A DNA stretch of 64,000 nt, taken from assembly GCA_907165275.2 (NCBI GenBank), contig OU015661.1, positions 3,851,501 through 3,915,500 of the forward strand, written 5' to 3'. Shown here piece after piece: positions 1 to 13,400 of the stretch. A model generated the notes under the pieces. That model ran no database searches and was not told the DNA's origin. It worked only from the letters and a program-made list of their open reading frames with translations. The position numbers and the translations under genes are program-made. Numbering within the stretch: the stretch's first letter is position 1; each line of letters starts with the position of its first letter. The DNA comes from Zygaena filipendulae (lineage: Eukaryota; Arthropoda; Insecta; Lepidoptera; Zygaenidae).

Positions 1-735
1 ATGAAATTGGTGGGAGGCGGAGTGTACCAAGGTACAGTCAACATCAAAACTGTGTGGCGTCGAAGTGATTCAAAAGTATGTGATTGTAAATCATACTAAA
101 CATTTACTACTAGTACAGCTGTCATAATATATTCGTGATCAGTTTTGGAGGTTTTGACTCCAAAAGTTATAAACTCAATTCGCATCAGAACCAAGAAGTA
201 AAAAAATTTTCAAACCTAGTGAACAGTTAAAATCAAAAATTAAATGATGAAACTGAGGTCACGTAATCATGAAGCAAATAATTCATCCATACTTATTTTA
301 TAATTATCCCAGTAATTCAATTTATGTTTTACGGAAAAACAGCAAGGAGCGCGGAGCAGAGGACAAAAAAAAATTGCTACTAATTTTATAAATGTTCAAG
401 AAATATAATTTTCTACGTTTTTAACGGAAATCTGCTTTAGTATATTAATTTTGAATCGTGGCCTCAGTTTCATCATTTAATTTTTGATTTTAACTGTTCA
501 CAAGTATTAAAAAAAAATTTCACTTCTTAGTTCTGATGAGAATTGAGTTTATAACTTTTGGAGTCAAAACTGATCACGAATATTTGGCAACCGTACTAGT
601 AGTAAATGTTTGGTATGATTTACAATCACACACTTTTGAATCACTTCGACGCCACACAGTTCTGACGCGAACTCCGTTCATTAGTATTGAATTTCTGATT
701 TTGATCATTTACTTTTGCTGTTGACTGTACCTACC
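1..735. repeat. Long foldback element, about 210-bp arms
   Basis: Bases 50-262 and 456-665 are reverse complements with few mismatches. Examples are TGTGTGGCGTCGAAGTGATT against AATCACTTCGACGCCACACA, and AATTAAATGATGAAACTGAG against CTCAGTTTCATCATTTAATT. The similarity resumes outside (GGTACAGTCAAC at 31 against GTTGACTGTACC at 721), so the element may extend left of the window. The loop is about 190 bases and AT-rich. No coding capacity. Confidence 0.85.
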
Positions 736-2667
736 ACGAACCGCGATACCCAAAGAGTATAATATTTATATTTATAACCACCACGTGCGATACCTACCAA
801 TTCTTTACTCCTACCTATTGTTGGTACCAGGTTATTATCTCTTTGGTGATACCTACCTAAGCTAGGAACCACAAACTACTTAGAGATACTACCGCTAGGA
901 ACATGCAGAGCATGTTTTAACAACCTCGTTTTCTACTCAAGCAAACTTTGTGGGCGTCATGGAACTAGCGCTAAAATAATTACAATAAAAATAAATAATT
1001 CAATTGATTTATTTACACGAAAATATGAAACCAAACTCTTTTACATATTGGTAGTAAATTCTGCAGATACATGAGCAAATACAAAATCATGCGTCTAATG
1101 ATAATACCTACTACGTATTATTGGAACCCAATTAAGTAATTTTACGATTAGAGAAAACACGTAATCGGATAGAAAGCCAAGAGATTATCGTATCTAATTT
1201 TTACGGTAGGTATTGTTGACAGTAATTATTAAAGTATTATACAATATGATTAGTTGTAGGTATGTTTTTATTGATTAAAATGTAGGTTGCGGTTTCTTTT
1301 TCCTAATTAGGTAATGTAAAAAATAGATACAATATTAATTATATTACTAAAAAGCCTAACCAATGAGACGAGTTCGTCAGTATAATAAGTTACAGTCATT
1401 GCGATAAATGAGGTGAAAGGCGAGCGAGCCGCAGAAGTGGCCGGCGATGCGCTAACGACAAATAGTTCCCACAGAAATAAAAGCACTCCTTAGCAAGACC
1501 GTCGACTTTAATAAAGTCGGTGAAGTATTAACCGTACTTAAAGTTTAAGGGTGCTTTGTTATCTTATTTATGGAGTCAACAGTATCACAGCAAAGTTATC
1601 ACTTTCACTGCATTTATCATATTGACCGTGACACATAATACATAGAGTAATATAATAATATTATTATACAACTATATTAACCACACTAGAAGCTTAATAG
1701 TTTTAAAAATTCCTATTGTGATGACTACGACATATTTTAAGGTGGCGCGCCACCATATTATGCAGCCTCTCAGCCGATAGAGGCCGCGGATGGCGCTATA
1801 AAAGTGTTTTCTCAATTTACAGAGAATCGCAAGCTAAAAGATAGATTTTGATGATAAATGCGACAGGATGAGTGTATAATACATCTTTCATTTAAAATTT
1901 TTATATGGTCTTACGCGCATTATTATCCTTTAACTACAAGAAAATTAGGAATAACCGCCCGAAACGTAGTCACACACACATGCAAATCGATTAGTATTAG
2001 CCGAATCTGATTCTGAATTTGACTTATTATGTTTGAGTCTCGTTGGCGCTGTGGTGTAATACGTCTCTTTTTGTAAAAAATGAATAGTGAAAATCTCGTG
2101 TTCAAATCTAAGATTGCGATTCCACTTTTTGTAACTAATTTTCTCAAATTTGTTTATATATACTTATTTATAGATCTACAACCGATTTATTTTTCGTACT
2201 TTTTTGGAATTTCCAAAAAAGAAAATTTAAAGGATATATAACTAGAATCTAAGAAAATATAAAGATGGATAAAGTTAAATAAAAATATTGGACTTATTTT
2301 CAATACAACCTTTCCCTGCAGGTTACACACGTACCTACCTACTTGCGTAAATATTGGGACTGAAAATAATTTTGGGTATAAAAATAACTCTAGGTCCTAA
2401 TCTAAATTTCAAGATTTCGGGATTTACTTGGTGATAAAAAAATTGAAATCTTATAATATCTCCGACACTATGACCACAATACCATCATCTTTATATTTCA
2501 GCAGTCTATGTAATTTACGTCATCAACTAGGATGTTTTTAATTTTAGAAAAAAATCAATCATTGAATATCCAATACTAAATAGAATCGCAGTTCAACTCA
2601 AAACCTGTATGATCCGTGATAACTTTACAAAAAAAGTTCATAATTCACATAGACACTGACATTACAA
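736..2667. other. Gene-free AT-rich stretch
   Basis: No exon-like or recognised repeat sequence, apart from a small GC-rich patch near 1745-1795 (GGTGGCGCGCCACC palindrome). Short frames here look random. Confidence 0.6.
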
Positions 2668-3011
2668 TCCCTACTAAATACTAATAATATTATAAATGCG
2701 AAAGTAACTCTGTCTGTCTGTCTGTCTGTTTGTCTGTTTGTCTGTTACGCTTTCACGGCTTAATGGCTTAACGGATCATCACGAAATATTGCATACACGT
2801 TGTCAGGGATAGAGAAAAGGACATAGGGTACTTTATATGCCGGAATTCCCGCGGGAACTCCAAAATTAACACCGGTGAAATCTAATGAGATTTCGCATAT
2901 ACGTTATCAGGGGTACAGAGAAGGTACCCTATATGCATAGAGTACTTTGTATCCCGGAAATCCTGCGGGATCTCCGAAATTGCCGCGGGTGAAACCGCGG
3001 GGAACAGCTAG
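2668..3011 (+). mobile_element. Mini-Helitron-like element
   Basis: Starts TCCCTACTAA.. after an A, carries a GTCTGTCTGTCT run, and ends with the hairpin CCGCGGGTGAAACCGCGG followed by CTAG before T. These are Helitron-type ends (5' TC, 3' hairpin then CTRR, A/T target). The inner module (GGTACTTT..CCGGAA..CCGCGGG) occurs twice, so it is partly duplicated. Confidence 0.75.
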
Positions 3012-3271
3012 TACTCATATAAACCGAGATTTGAACCGTAATTCTAAAAGGATTAGAGCCAGACGTTAGTACGCATAGTGGTTATATACTCTTTGGTCTA
3101 GCCACTCAACCTATATACCGCTTGGCGTTATTACACGAAAAAAAACATAAACGCATTCTGCCGTTGTTCCATTTCAAAATTTAAATTTTGACATCTCGTG
3201 ATAATAATATTTTATATTTTATTGAGTTTCATCAGTAGGTACGTTGAGTTTGTAAAGTATTTTATATTGTA

Positions 3272-3612
3272 CTAGCTGTGTCCCGCGGTTACACCCGCGT
3301 GAAACATTTTTATAAAATTAACAACTGATACTGGAGGATACTGTAGTTTCTTATGAGTGAAGTATTTAAAAAAAACTGGTTCTTTACTTTTTTTATAATA
3401 CTAGCTATTTTTCAAATTATACCTAGAAATTAGCGCGGTTTCACCCACGCTAATTTCAGAGTTTCTGCGGGAATTCCGGGATAAAAACTACCCTGTGTCC
3501 TTCACTGTGCCCCTACTAATAAAGTGTATGCAAAATTTCTAGATAATCGGTTGAGTAATAAACCGTAATATACAAACAAACAAACTCATATTCGCATTTC
3601 TAATAATAAGTT
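3272..3612 (-). mobile_element. Two nested mini-Helitron-like fragments
   Basis: Reverse CTAG ends at 3272-3275 and 3401-3404, each followed by the CCCGCGGT/GCGCGGT..CACCC hairpin. The second runs on through GGAATTCCGGGATAAAAACT to a 5' end near 3612. Confidence 0.65.
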
Positions 3613-3708
3613 TATCTAGAAGTGTGCATAATGTATATTATGAAAAAGCAGTTTAGATTTCAAATCGTAAACAATAGCATAAAAAATGACAGATAATAAA
3701 AAAAATTA

Positions 3709-4026
3709 TCTATACTTCTATATTATAATAAAAGAGTAGAATCCGCGATTGTGTACATTGAATATTTTTACCTAAAATGGAAAAGGGTGATAAAATTGTA
3801 ACCAAGCACAAAAAAAAGATTTTTGAAATTCTTTTCTGTCTGTCTGTCTGTTTGTTCGCCATAATCTCCAAATCTACTGAACAGATTGTCATGTGGTTTT
3901 CACAGGTAAATTAAGTTTAGCCTGTAGCTACATAATATAGGCTTTGTTTCACTCAAATCGGATATCGGGAAAAAAAGTTGTTACACAAAAACTTTTCACG
4001 CGGGTGAAACCGCAGGGCACAGCTAG
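3709..4026 (+). mobile_element. Mini-Helitron-like element, subfamily B
   Basis: Shares its body with the copies at 22204-22547 and 22548-22857 (GAATCCGCGATT, GTACATTGAATATTTTTA, ATCGGAT.TCGGGAAAA). It ends CGCGGGTGAAACCGCAGGGC then CAGCTAG before T. Confidence 0.72.
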
Positions 4027-4230
4027 TCATATAATATTGAGACTTCTTCGAAAGTTGTTCTAACCACTGGACCATTATCGTATAGTTCCTCCTGCCGAAA
4101 AAATTGTATGCATTCAGCCGTCGCGCGTCATTTGAATATATTGATCTTCTTTTATTTATTTTCATCAAAGCGTGCGTTGGGAAGTTGGATTTATAATAAT
4201 ATTGTATTATTTGTAAAATATAAATATTTT

Positions 4231-4670
4231 ACTGGCAGTTGATCCTGCCGCGGTTTTGCTCGCGTCAGTTTTTTTTTTTTTTTAATTACAAAATCAAGGA
4301 AATAATAAATAATAATGAGTGAACTGTAACTGTTCACTTGGAAAAAATTACAAAAGTCTTTATTATACAGGGTGTTACGTTACGAGGATATTTTTTTTGT
4401 AAAAAGGCATTCAATATTCGATTCTCGTCTCTAATAGCTGACTAAAAAAAAATTTGAAGAAAAAACTTACTGAAAAAAACCACGTGAGTGTCGTGTCGTG
4501 CTCCGCTCGTATTGGTCATAGCGTGATGTTATAGCCTATAGCCGTCCTCGATAAATGACTATCTAACACGAAAATAATTTTTCAATTCGATCCAGTAGTT
4601 CCTGAGATTAGTACGTTCAACCAAACAAACAAACAAACTCTTCGGCTTTATTATTAGTATCTATAAATTA
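4231..4670 (-). mobile_element. Degenerate mini-Helitron-like remnant
   Basis: Begins with a decayed hairpin (CTGCCGCGGTTTTGCTCGCG), then a poly-T tract, and ends with an AACAAACAAACAAACTC motif near 4640. Boundaries are approximate. Confidence 0.4.
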
Positions 4671-4734
4671 ACAAATACAAAGTAGGTATATGCATAGGTA
4701 ATAGTAAAAAAATATTATAAGCTTTTGAAAATTA

Positions 4735-5170
4735 CTTCACGTGATCACATAGATATCACGAAAAGATGAAGTTTGACCTACCAACACGATGAGTCTGTAA
4801 CTTGCAGTTTCGGAGATATGAGCTGTCGAAAATTTGACCATGTGATCACATAGATATCACAAAACATGAAATTTGAGTACCAACGTGATATGACTGCGTC
4901 CTATAGTTTCGGAGTTATAAGCGTTCAAAAATTTTGTTACGTGAACACATAGATACCATGAAAACATGAAGTTTAAACATGAAAACATGAAGCAACATGA
5001 TGGGGTTGTCTCTCATACTAGTTTCGAGGGTATGAGCTTTACAAAAAAAATATTTTTTTAGATATTAAAAATTTGATCACGTGGTCACACAGACACAATA
5101 AAAATATGAAGTTGTACCAACATTATATGGCTGCGTGTCATTGCTGATTGCATCGGAGATAAAAGTTAAA
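4735..5170. repeat. Degenerate tandem repeat, about 110-bp unit, four copies
   Basis: The word GTGATCACATAGATATCAC, followed by A..ATGAAGTTT...CCAACA and GTTTCGGAG.TATGAGC, recurs at about 4740, 4850, 4937 and 5074, progressively diverged. No coding potential. Confidence 0.7.
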
Positions 5171-6901
5171 TCACCCTGGGCCGTGGTGAGATACAATCAT
5201 TCGAAAATATGGTCTCTCTCTTTTACGCATCGAGAAAACAAGAAAGAGATAGCAAGAATTTATGCAACACAAAAATATAAAATACTTGTACGGGCTACTT
5301 GTAGCTTATAAGGTATACCTACTTGTACGTGACTCAAAACAAAATGTAGTTATGCCTTCGCTTCGGCTACTAAATACCTACCAACTACATCAGTTATATT
5401 ATGTATATTCCAAATTCAATTCTAGATTATCCCGGTAGGTAAAATTGTCCAAACTCACGGCTCAACGCCGCGACACCTTTCGATCCTTTTGGAACTCACT
5501 ACAAACCACTGCATTCGGGGGACTTGTCAGTCTACAGCCAAACCACAGCTGTTTATAGACCGGGCCGCCATTTTCGTACACATATACTGTATACGCTCTC
5601 ACACAAGTAAGAGATTCGACCAAAATTTAATATTTTTGAAATGCTTGTAATTATGTTTTTTGTTCACTATCTGCAAAGATTTGGGACTTATGCGGCATCT
5701 AGACCAGTAGTAGTATTTTATAAAATAAATTCTAATTACCAAAAACAGCCGTAGTGTAAGAAAACTCGGTAGGCAATTTGTATGAAAACTAGCCCTAACA
5801 CCAGCACCTTAAGCAATTATTATTGAATTTCAAGCATAAATTCAGTGACTACTATAGAAATTTAATTACAGTTTCAGAATATTATTTAAAAAGTGAGTAT
5901 AATATAATACCGCTGCAAAGCCTTTTAATATTACGAACATATTCCTTACTACATTACATCTAAACAGCTATTTGCTATTGAAAAATATCAAAATACTCAA
6001 CAGAAATAACTTAAATATTAAGTAATACAATCAATTTAAGGGTAGGCTTGCATGTCTGGCTACCATTGAACTGAATAGAAAAATCTATGTTCGTTTAAAA
6101 AAATTTATCACACACATTTTCAATTGTTTGTAATATACAAATTCAAAATAATTTAAAATCGAGCGCCACAATTAGCTAATGATCATTCGTTAATTTATCA
6201 TGGAAGCGACGTTAAAACGCTACTTACAAATATTAAAATTAACCTGGATTAACTTTTGAGACATTTGAAACTAAACGATGCACGATAATAATAAATAAGT
6301 TTTTAAATACTTTAAAACATAACCAACTTATAGTTAAAGTTTTGAATTGACAAAACTTAAAATAAGTTCCTTATGAGTAAATGTTGGTGTCTTTGCATAG
6401 AAAAAGCGCGCAACTACCACCTACACGAAAAGTCGCTACTATACCGCAATATTTTAAGTAATATTATTGTTATTATCATTATAGAATGAAGCAATCAGTT
6501 TCGTGGTCTCTGTAGACATCCATTAATGCTGTTGGCGGCTCTGCTAACAAACATAATGAAGATCATATCGATTATGAGACAAAAACATCTAAAGCTTCAT
6601 ATTATTTACAAAATACAAAATGGCGGAATATAATAATTTAAGAACGTATCTTTAAAATTAATAATTTTAGTATAAAAACAAAGACTTTCATTTTGATTGT
6701 CATGAATAATAATCATAGATATCAAATTTGAGTAAAAACTAACAATTATCATAAAACAAATCAAGGTACAATGTTTTCAAGAGGGGGACAAATAAGAAAT
6801 CGTATTAACTATTTGTATCCAAATAAAAATCACTTAATAGTAAACAATAACTATAAAATAAAATATAGAATAATTAAAGGTTAAATAATTATAACACAGC
6901 T
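5171..6901. other. Gene-free AT-rich stretch
   Basis: I see no exon, RNA gene or recognised repeat. It lies downstream of Lis-1. Confidence 0.55.
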
Positions 6902-7374
6902 TTTATTACTCTTTACTTTATCTCTCCAATCGGTATCAATGACGAATGCTAAGTCGCTGTTCACTTACAATGTAACAAAGGGAGTTTTCACCAAATTTTC
7001 ACCAAACTCGGGAAACATAATCGTTTTTCGTGCTTACGAGCGAACGTTGAAAGTGAAACGGAGTCGTGCGCGCGGAACTAACTACATATATCGAGTTGTT
7101 CTTACATAATGGAATGTGAATGTGTGAATCCGTATGCGGACTAACGACGGGCACGAGACTTTACCGATTCACAAGAGAGACATAGCATTGTCGAGACCAG
7201 AACGCAATGAGAATGCGATGAATTCAATAAAATAGTCAAAACTATAATCTGTTCGAAAACATTTGTAACGATGTAATAATCGCAATTTAAATAATATGAA
7301 TTCCTCCCATTGCGTCATATCACGTGAAAAAAAACGATAAATCGGTGAGTTAAGTTACTAAAATGGCAACGCTC
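6902..7374 (-). other. Lis-1 3' UTR with candidate poly(A) signal
   Basis: The first AATAAA hexamer downstream of the stop on the minus strand lies at 6907-6902, about 470 bases past the stop, and could end the transcript. This is inferred from the hexamer only, and longer 3' UTRs are possible. Confidence 0.4.
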
Positions 7375-7448
7375 TTAGCGACACTCCCAAACTTTGACGG
7401 TCTGATCGACGCTGCCCGATATCACGTATGGCAAGCTCCTGTGAAAAT
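7375..7448 (-). CDS. Lis-1: Lis-1 exon 9, C-terminus and stop
   Basis: 74 coding nt completing Asp388 and encoding [20 protein letters not shown] then ECR and TAA. This C-terminal ...[11 protein letters not shown] is the conserved end of LIS1 and closes the propeller. The acceptor is TTTCAG. A 3' UTR continues to lower coordinates. Confidence 0.95.
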
Positions 7449-10400
7449 CTGAAATAAACAGAAAATGTAAGGTGAAGAATCCGTTTATTGGCAAATGGCA
7501 CTCAACTAGTTCATTGCACTCGAGCGAAATTCGGAGAAGCAGCATAATTTGCAATAATTTTCTTTCGCAAGCAAACAGCTGCGGCAAGCTAATGCCTCCT
7601 AAAGATACAGGGCACAGGCTCCATAACAAACTTTCTTGCGTTAACCTCATCCAGCCGTACTCCTCGATCTTCACCAGATCGTTGGTCGATCTTCTGAGAG
7701 GTTTTACGGCAAGCTTGATTCGATTCCATTTTTGTGTTGTTACCTATCTAGTGTGTACAGTCTGTACTAGCTGAATAAACTAACAGTTATTTTTTAACTT
7801 AACATAATATTATAGACGATTTCTCGCTCACTAATAAAGTAAAATAGTTGAATCTTGCACTACCTGAATAAATCACATAATATGTCTACGAGTGGAACAC
7901 TTTATACTATAACCAGCTGTTCCCCGCGGTTTTACTCGCGGGAATTCCGGGGTAAAAGTACCCTATCTCCTTCCCTGTACCCTTTACAACGTGCATGCAA
8001 AATTTCATGATGATCGCTTGAGCCGTTAAGGCGTGAAAGCGTACAAACACACAAACAAACTTAAAGTTTAGGGTGGGGGCTCGTGACGTCATTAACCGCT
8101 CTTAGCCCCATACAAACTGCACCGGGTAGTGACGTCACGCGAAATTTCAACTCAATGTATCGCCGTTATTTTTTGATTACGAAAAAAAAAGAAAAAATAC
8201 GTGTTCAATAGTTTTTATTAATTTACAAACAGGACTAAAAAAAATTTAGTCAACTACATTCTTTGGAGCACAAACGCTCGGCGTTTTGTATTTGGGAACA
8301 TGCTAGATTAAGTTAGATTTAAACGATGCCGAGTTGGTGGAGTTTGTAGGAGGCCTATGTCCAGAAGTGGACATATTTTGACTGATATGATAACCCTTTC
8401 GGCAGGGCATTTAATAGATGTGCCTGTGGATTTTGATTTGGGACAGTCAGCTGCTGAAATATGACGTATTTACTTTTGATAGTCGTTAATCTTATTGAAA
8501 TAGTAATAGAGTTCAAACTTCAAATACCGACCAAAATGTATACATATACTGGTGACTATTGTTTTGTTGTATGTTGTGTTGAAATAAATGTATGGTACAT
8601 ACATATTTTCTTTCTTTAATGGTTATTTGTATTTATCTTCAAGACTTCGGATAGTAATAAGATGTAGTCGGTACGGTATGTATAACACAATATTTTTAAT
8701 ATTGTATGAATTGTATGGTACCCATAATACATCTCAATCTCTGATTAATTTTAGACTAGGTGATGCCGTGTGACAATGTCTAAGCATTAAATTGATTTAA
8801 GAGCTAATTAAGTATCGTCGACGACTTAAATGGCGTCGTTGGGTCAACCTCAACGACCCAGCGCACTGGGACTGGTGAATACAGTGATGTTGGCGTCGAT
8901 ATATTTTGTATGTATTTATTTTAAGCCTCATTATTGTACGTATATAAGATGTAGCAAAATTAGCTGCAAATATTGACAGGGTTGAAAGTATACGTTATAA
9001 CAGGATAAGCGAAAAAATAATATTATAGCAACGATCGAGGTCATTGATCTCAAGATACCGACGCGCGGCGATGTGTATGTAAAGCGATTGAGCAGCGAGC
9101 GCCTTCACAGGTTGTTTTCTTTGTGATTAATTTATTTTGTTTGTAATTTTTTTTTTATTATATGAACATGTTTATAACGGTGTACTTGTATACTTTCAAC
9201 CCTGTAAATATTTGCAGCTAATTTTACCACACCTTATATTTCTGTTTTCGGTACTAAATAAATAATAATTATTATTATTGCACTGACCGAGACTGGTGGC
9301 GAAGTGTTGGTGCGCGTAGAGCGTCTTGAGGCAGCGCGTGTGCGCCACGTCCCACACGCGCAGCGTCTTGTCGTCGGACGCGGTGAGCAGGTAGCGGCCG
9401 CCCGGGTGCCACGCCGCGCCGCGCACCCAGTTGTCGTGCCCCACCAGCGTCGCCAGGCACTGCCCGGTGCTCACGTCCCATATCTGCATATTACGTAAGT
9501 GTTATAATCCTTACGATCATTATAAAACTAGCTGTCCCCCGCGGTTTCACCCGCGGTAATTTCAGAGTTCCTGCGGGAATTACAGGATGAACTATAGACA
9601 TAAACCTTCCTCGAGATCATTTCATCTATTGGTGGAAACCGCATGTACGTTCAGTAGTTTTTGAGTTTATCGCGAACAGACAGCGGCTTCATTTTTAACC
9701 GGCTTCCAAAAAGGAGAAGGTTCTACATTAGGCTGTATAAATTTTTTTTATACTATGCAAAGACAAAATCCTCCGGCGTCTCTGTCTGTTCACGATTTTC
9801 ATACGGTTTTCACCAATAGATAGAGTGATTCTGAGAGGAAGATGTATAGGCATAGTTTATCCTGGAATCCGCGGGAACTCCAAAGTTACCGCGGGTGCAA
9901 CCGTTGGGGACAGCTATAATATATGTAACTTAATTTCATAAGTAGTCGATCCCCCAAGATTGCACTCGCACGTGGATTCCCACCGCCGAGATAAAAAGTA
10001 ACATGTCACTCAGAAACACTGTCCTATAAGATATAATTTTTTAATAAGTAATTTTTATAAAATTATAATTTAATTTTTGAGTTATAATATTATGTATAAT
10101 AATAATAATCCACATCACAACATAGTCAACACACAGATCTACTTGATCCCACAGTAAGCTATTATTAGCTTGTATCGTGGAAACCAAGCAAACATGGTAT
10201 ATTATACTACATAGAATTACTTATATTTTATACTAGAGATATATAAACACACCCAGACTGGAAAATGGAACCCTGTGTTCATCACACAAAGTCCACCCCC
10301 ACCGGGAATCGGACCCGGAACCCCTTGATTAGCAGGTAGGCATGGTGACCTCTGCGCCAATCGGGTCGTCAAATGTATCATGTATAAGTATGGATTGCAG

Positions 10401-13400
10401 TGCAGGGATTCTCGAGGTCGACGTCAAAAAGAGACAACACATAAAGGACTACTTCTTGGAATATAATTATTTGACTTTGCACACAGATACAAGACACGAC
10501 ACTTACATTAGCGGCTTACACAAGGCCTGTCAGACTTCAGGACTCCTTCATGATCGAATTTAAACATGCAGGGATTATTACTGTGATTAAGTTTAAAGGT
10601 TACCTTGACGGACTTGTCCCGCGAGCCGCTGGCGAGGAAGGGCCCGTGGTAGTTGGCGCGGCGGTTGTCGAGGCCGGCCGCCTCGTTAACGGCCGCCGCC
10701 GCCGCCTCGGGCGCCCAAGACACGCACTCCACCACGTGGTCGTGCTCCCGCAACTCCATCTTTACACAGTGGATGAGAATATTCATGTATGTATCTCTAG
10801 ATGGCACTGGAGCGCCCAAGAAACCAACGACCCGACGAATCATATATCTAAAGGTCATTCATCGCCTCATTCCTTGGTTCAAACCAAAAAATGCGTGTCT
10901 ATTGTTTTTTGTTATTTTCTAACTGACAGACTAATTAGAATTTTGATTTTCAAAAGTCGTCAACATCCGTATACGGCGAAATGTAAAGGTCATTCGCCCG
11001 CGTTTTTCGTTAAGGGTTTCTCTGTCGGTGTTGTTTTATGTACAGAAGTTGATAAGTTTGGGATGTAGGGGATAATCTCTCGAACTGAACTACATTACTT
11101 TTAACCCGATACAAAGAGTCCTCAATGGGAATTGTGAATCGCGGATAGGACAGCTACTCTACTACTAGATCTATGACGCTAATTGGCAGGTAGGTAGTTT
11201 GGAGGTAGGAGACGTGAGCTAAGAACGGATTTCCCAGAGTTCGCAACTTCCACATTAACTCGGGTGCAGGTGAAGCCGCAGGGAATAGCTAGTGCGTGTA
11301 TATTTTGAATAGTCACATGTGCGAACTACGAATCACCCATTTTCGTGTGCTTGAATGTTCGTTTAACCTAGCACCGTGTAGACAGTGCCGGCGGCGCGCG
11401 GCGGCGTACCTTGCACTCGTTGGTGTCCGCGTTCCATATGCGCACGGTCTGGTCGTTGGAGCAGGAGGCGAGCAGCGCGCCGTCCGCCGACACGCGCACC
11501 ATGCGCACCCACTCGCGGTGCCCCTTGTACGTCTTGATGCAGTAGCTGCGGAGGGCGAACATGCTCATATTAATAATAAATAATCCTTACTATTATAGAC
11601 GCGAATGTGAGTTTATTTGTTTGTTATGCTTTCACGCTTTAACTAATTAACACATCACCGTTTTTGCGGGAATTCCGGGATAAAAATTACCCTGTGTCCT
11701 CTGCACTCTTGACAACGTGTATGCAAAATTTCACGATGATCGGTTGAGCAGTCAAAGCGTGAAAGCATAACTGACAGACAGACAGAGTTAACTTTCGCAT
11801 TTATATTATTAGTAGGGATATACTGTCGGTCCGAATATGCCAAGTCCGTACCCGGTGGCGACCTCCCACGCCTTGATGGTCTTGTCGCGGCTCGCCGAGT
11901 AGACGATGTCGCCGCTGGGCGAGAACGCGACCGAGCTCACGTTGTGATCGTGGCCGTGCATTGTCTTCACGCACTCGAACGTTTGGTTGAAGTCCCACAG
12001 CTTGATCGACATGTCCGCGCTGCACGACACTGGAAGGTGGAAACCGTACACAATACATGTTACACAACATGTTCTAAATTGTATCACTTTGACAGTTCAT
12101 ATTTATTTCGGCATTTCATATTTAGTCGGTTAATTCTTTGGCATATCATTATCCTCCTTTACTATATGGCTAGATCCTGCAAAGCGTCCTTGAATCGACA
12201 TACTTAGAAAGGACTATTGGATATTCAATTCAGTGCAGCCCTAAATTTATATACTTAATTTATTTGGTAAACTGCAACCAAGATCCAAATTGAAAATAGT
12301 AAAACGCAAGTGAGAAGAAACCGCAAATTCGTAAACGTGGTGGTTTCGTAAGCAGACTAAATTCGATTTGATCATAGACAATGATGCTCACCAAGCATCT
12401 TCCCATGGTGATCGAATGCGATGTCCTGAACGGAGTCGGTGTGCCCCTTGAGGGTTCGCTCGTACTCGCCGCTCTCGAAGTCCCACACCTTGATGGTGGC
12501 GTCCTCGCTCGCCGACACCATCAAACTGAACACCGGGTGGAATATCACCTGCAAACAGTACCATACAAATGTATCATCCAAACACTACCTTTCCAACTGG
12601 GTTGCTACAAGACAACTCTCTTCAGAGTCGAGTCCGTATATTTACATAATATGTTTTTTTTCCTTCACTGTATTGTTTATTGTGTTGCTGTATAATAAAG
12701 AATACTGAATGTAACTAGAGGCGAGAGTGTGACACCTAAATGAGATGTATACTTCTATACTAATATTATAAAGACGGAAAGATTTGGTTTTTTGTGTTTG
12801 TTTGCTTGTTACGATTTAACTTAAAAACTAGGTACTGGACCGATTTCCAAAATTCTTTCACCATTAGAAAGTTCCATTATCCCTGAGTAACATAGGGTAT
12901 ATTGTAATCCGGAATTCCCCCGGGAACTCTGAAATTATCGCGGGTGAAACCGCGCGGGACAGCTATTCATTAAATAACATATCACAAGTACCAACCTACA
13001 GATTTACAAAAAATATATACATATATCGATGACCAAGATAATTAAAAACTTGGTTTCCTTTTGGAACATAGTTGCCAAATAGTTGCTTTTCAAGTCGAAA
13101 CTCATTTAAAATCGTTAAGTTTTAATTTATCGTAACCGCGCCACAACAATGAAATCTAAAATTTGAATAATTTGTATAATTTAATTTTTTTTAGTCAGTT
13201 ATACTTATATCTTTTATTTTACAACACCATTGCTCTTCGAGTAGAAATAAATATGCAACCGGAACCGCTGAACACGATGCGGCAAGTCTGACTGAGGCAA
13301 GGATGACTTCAAAGAGGAAGGAGCAAAGTAGTATTAATATTAAGCCTAGCGGTCTAACAATTTTAACTGCACAATTTTTGGTCGAATTTAATTTACAATC

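Noticed and set aside
2700..2750. GTCTGTCTG runs considered as a CRISPR-like or satellite array
   Set aside because: A microsatellite inside the 5' part of a Helitron-like element; no spacer structure.
9275..9498. Overlapping frames on both strands across Lis-1 exon 8
   Set aside because: The long frames arise from GC-rich third positions of the real exon. Only the frame with WD40 motifs fits the family.
10342..11068. Plus-strand frames of up to 172 codons over Lis-1 exon 7
   Set aside because: They are antisense to the exon and run through SINE and intron sequence without any domain.
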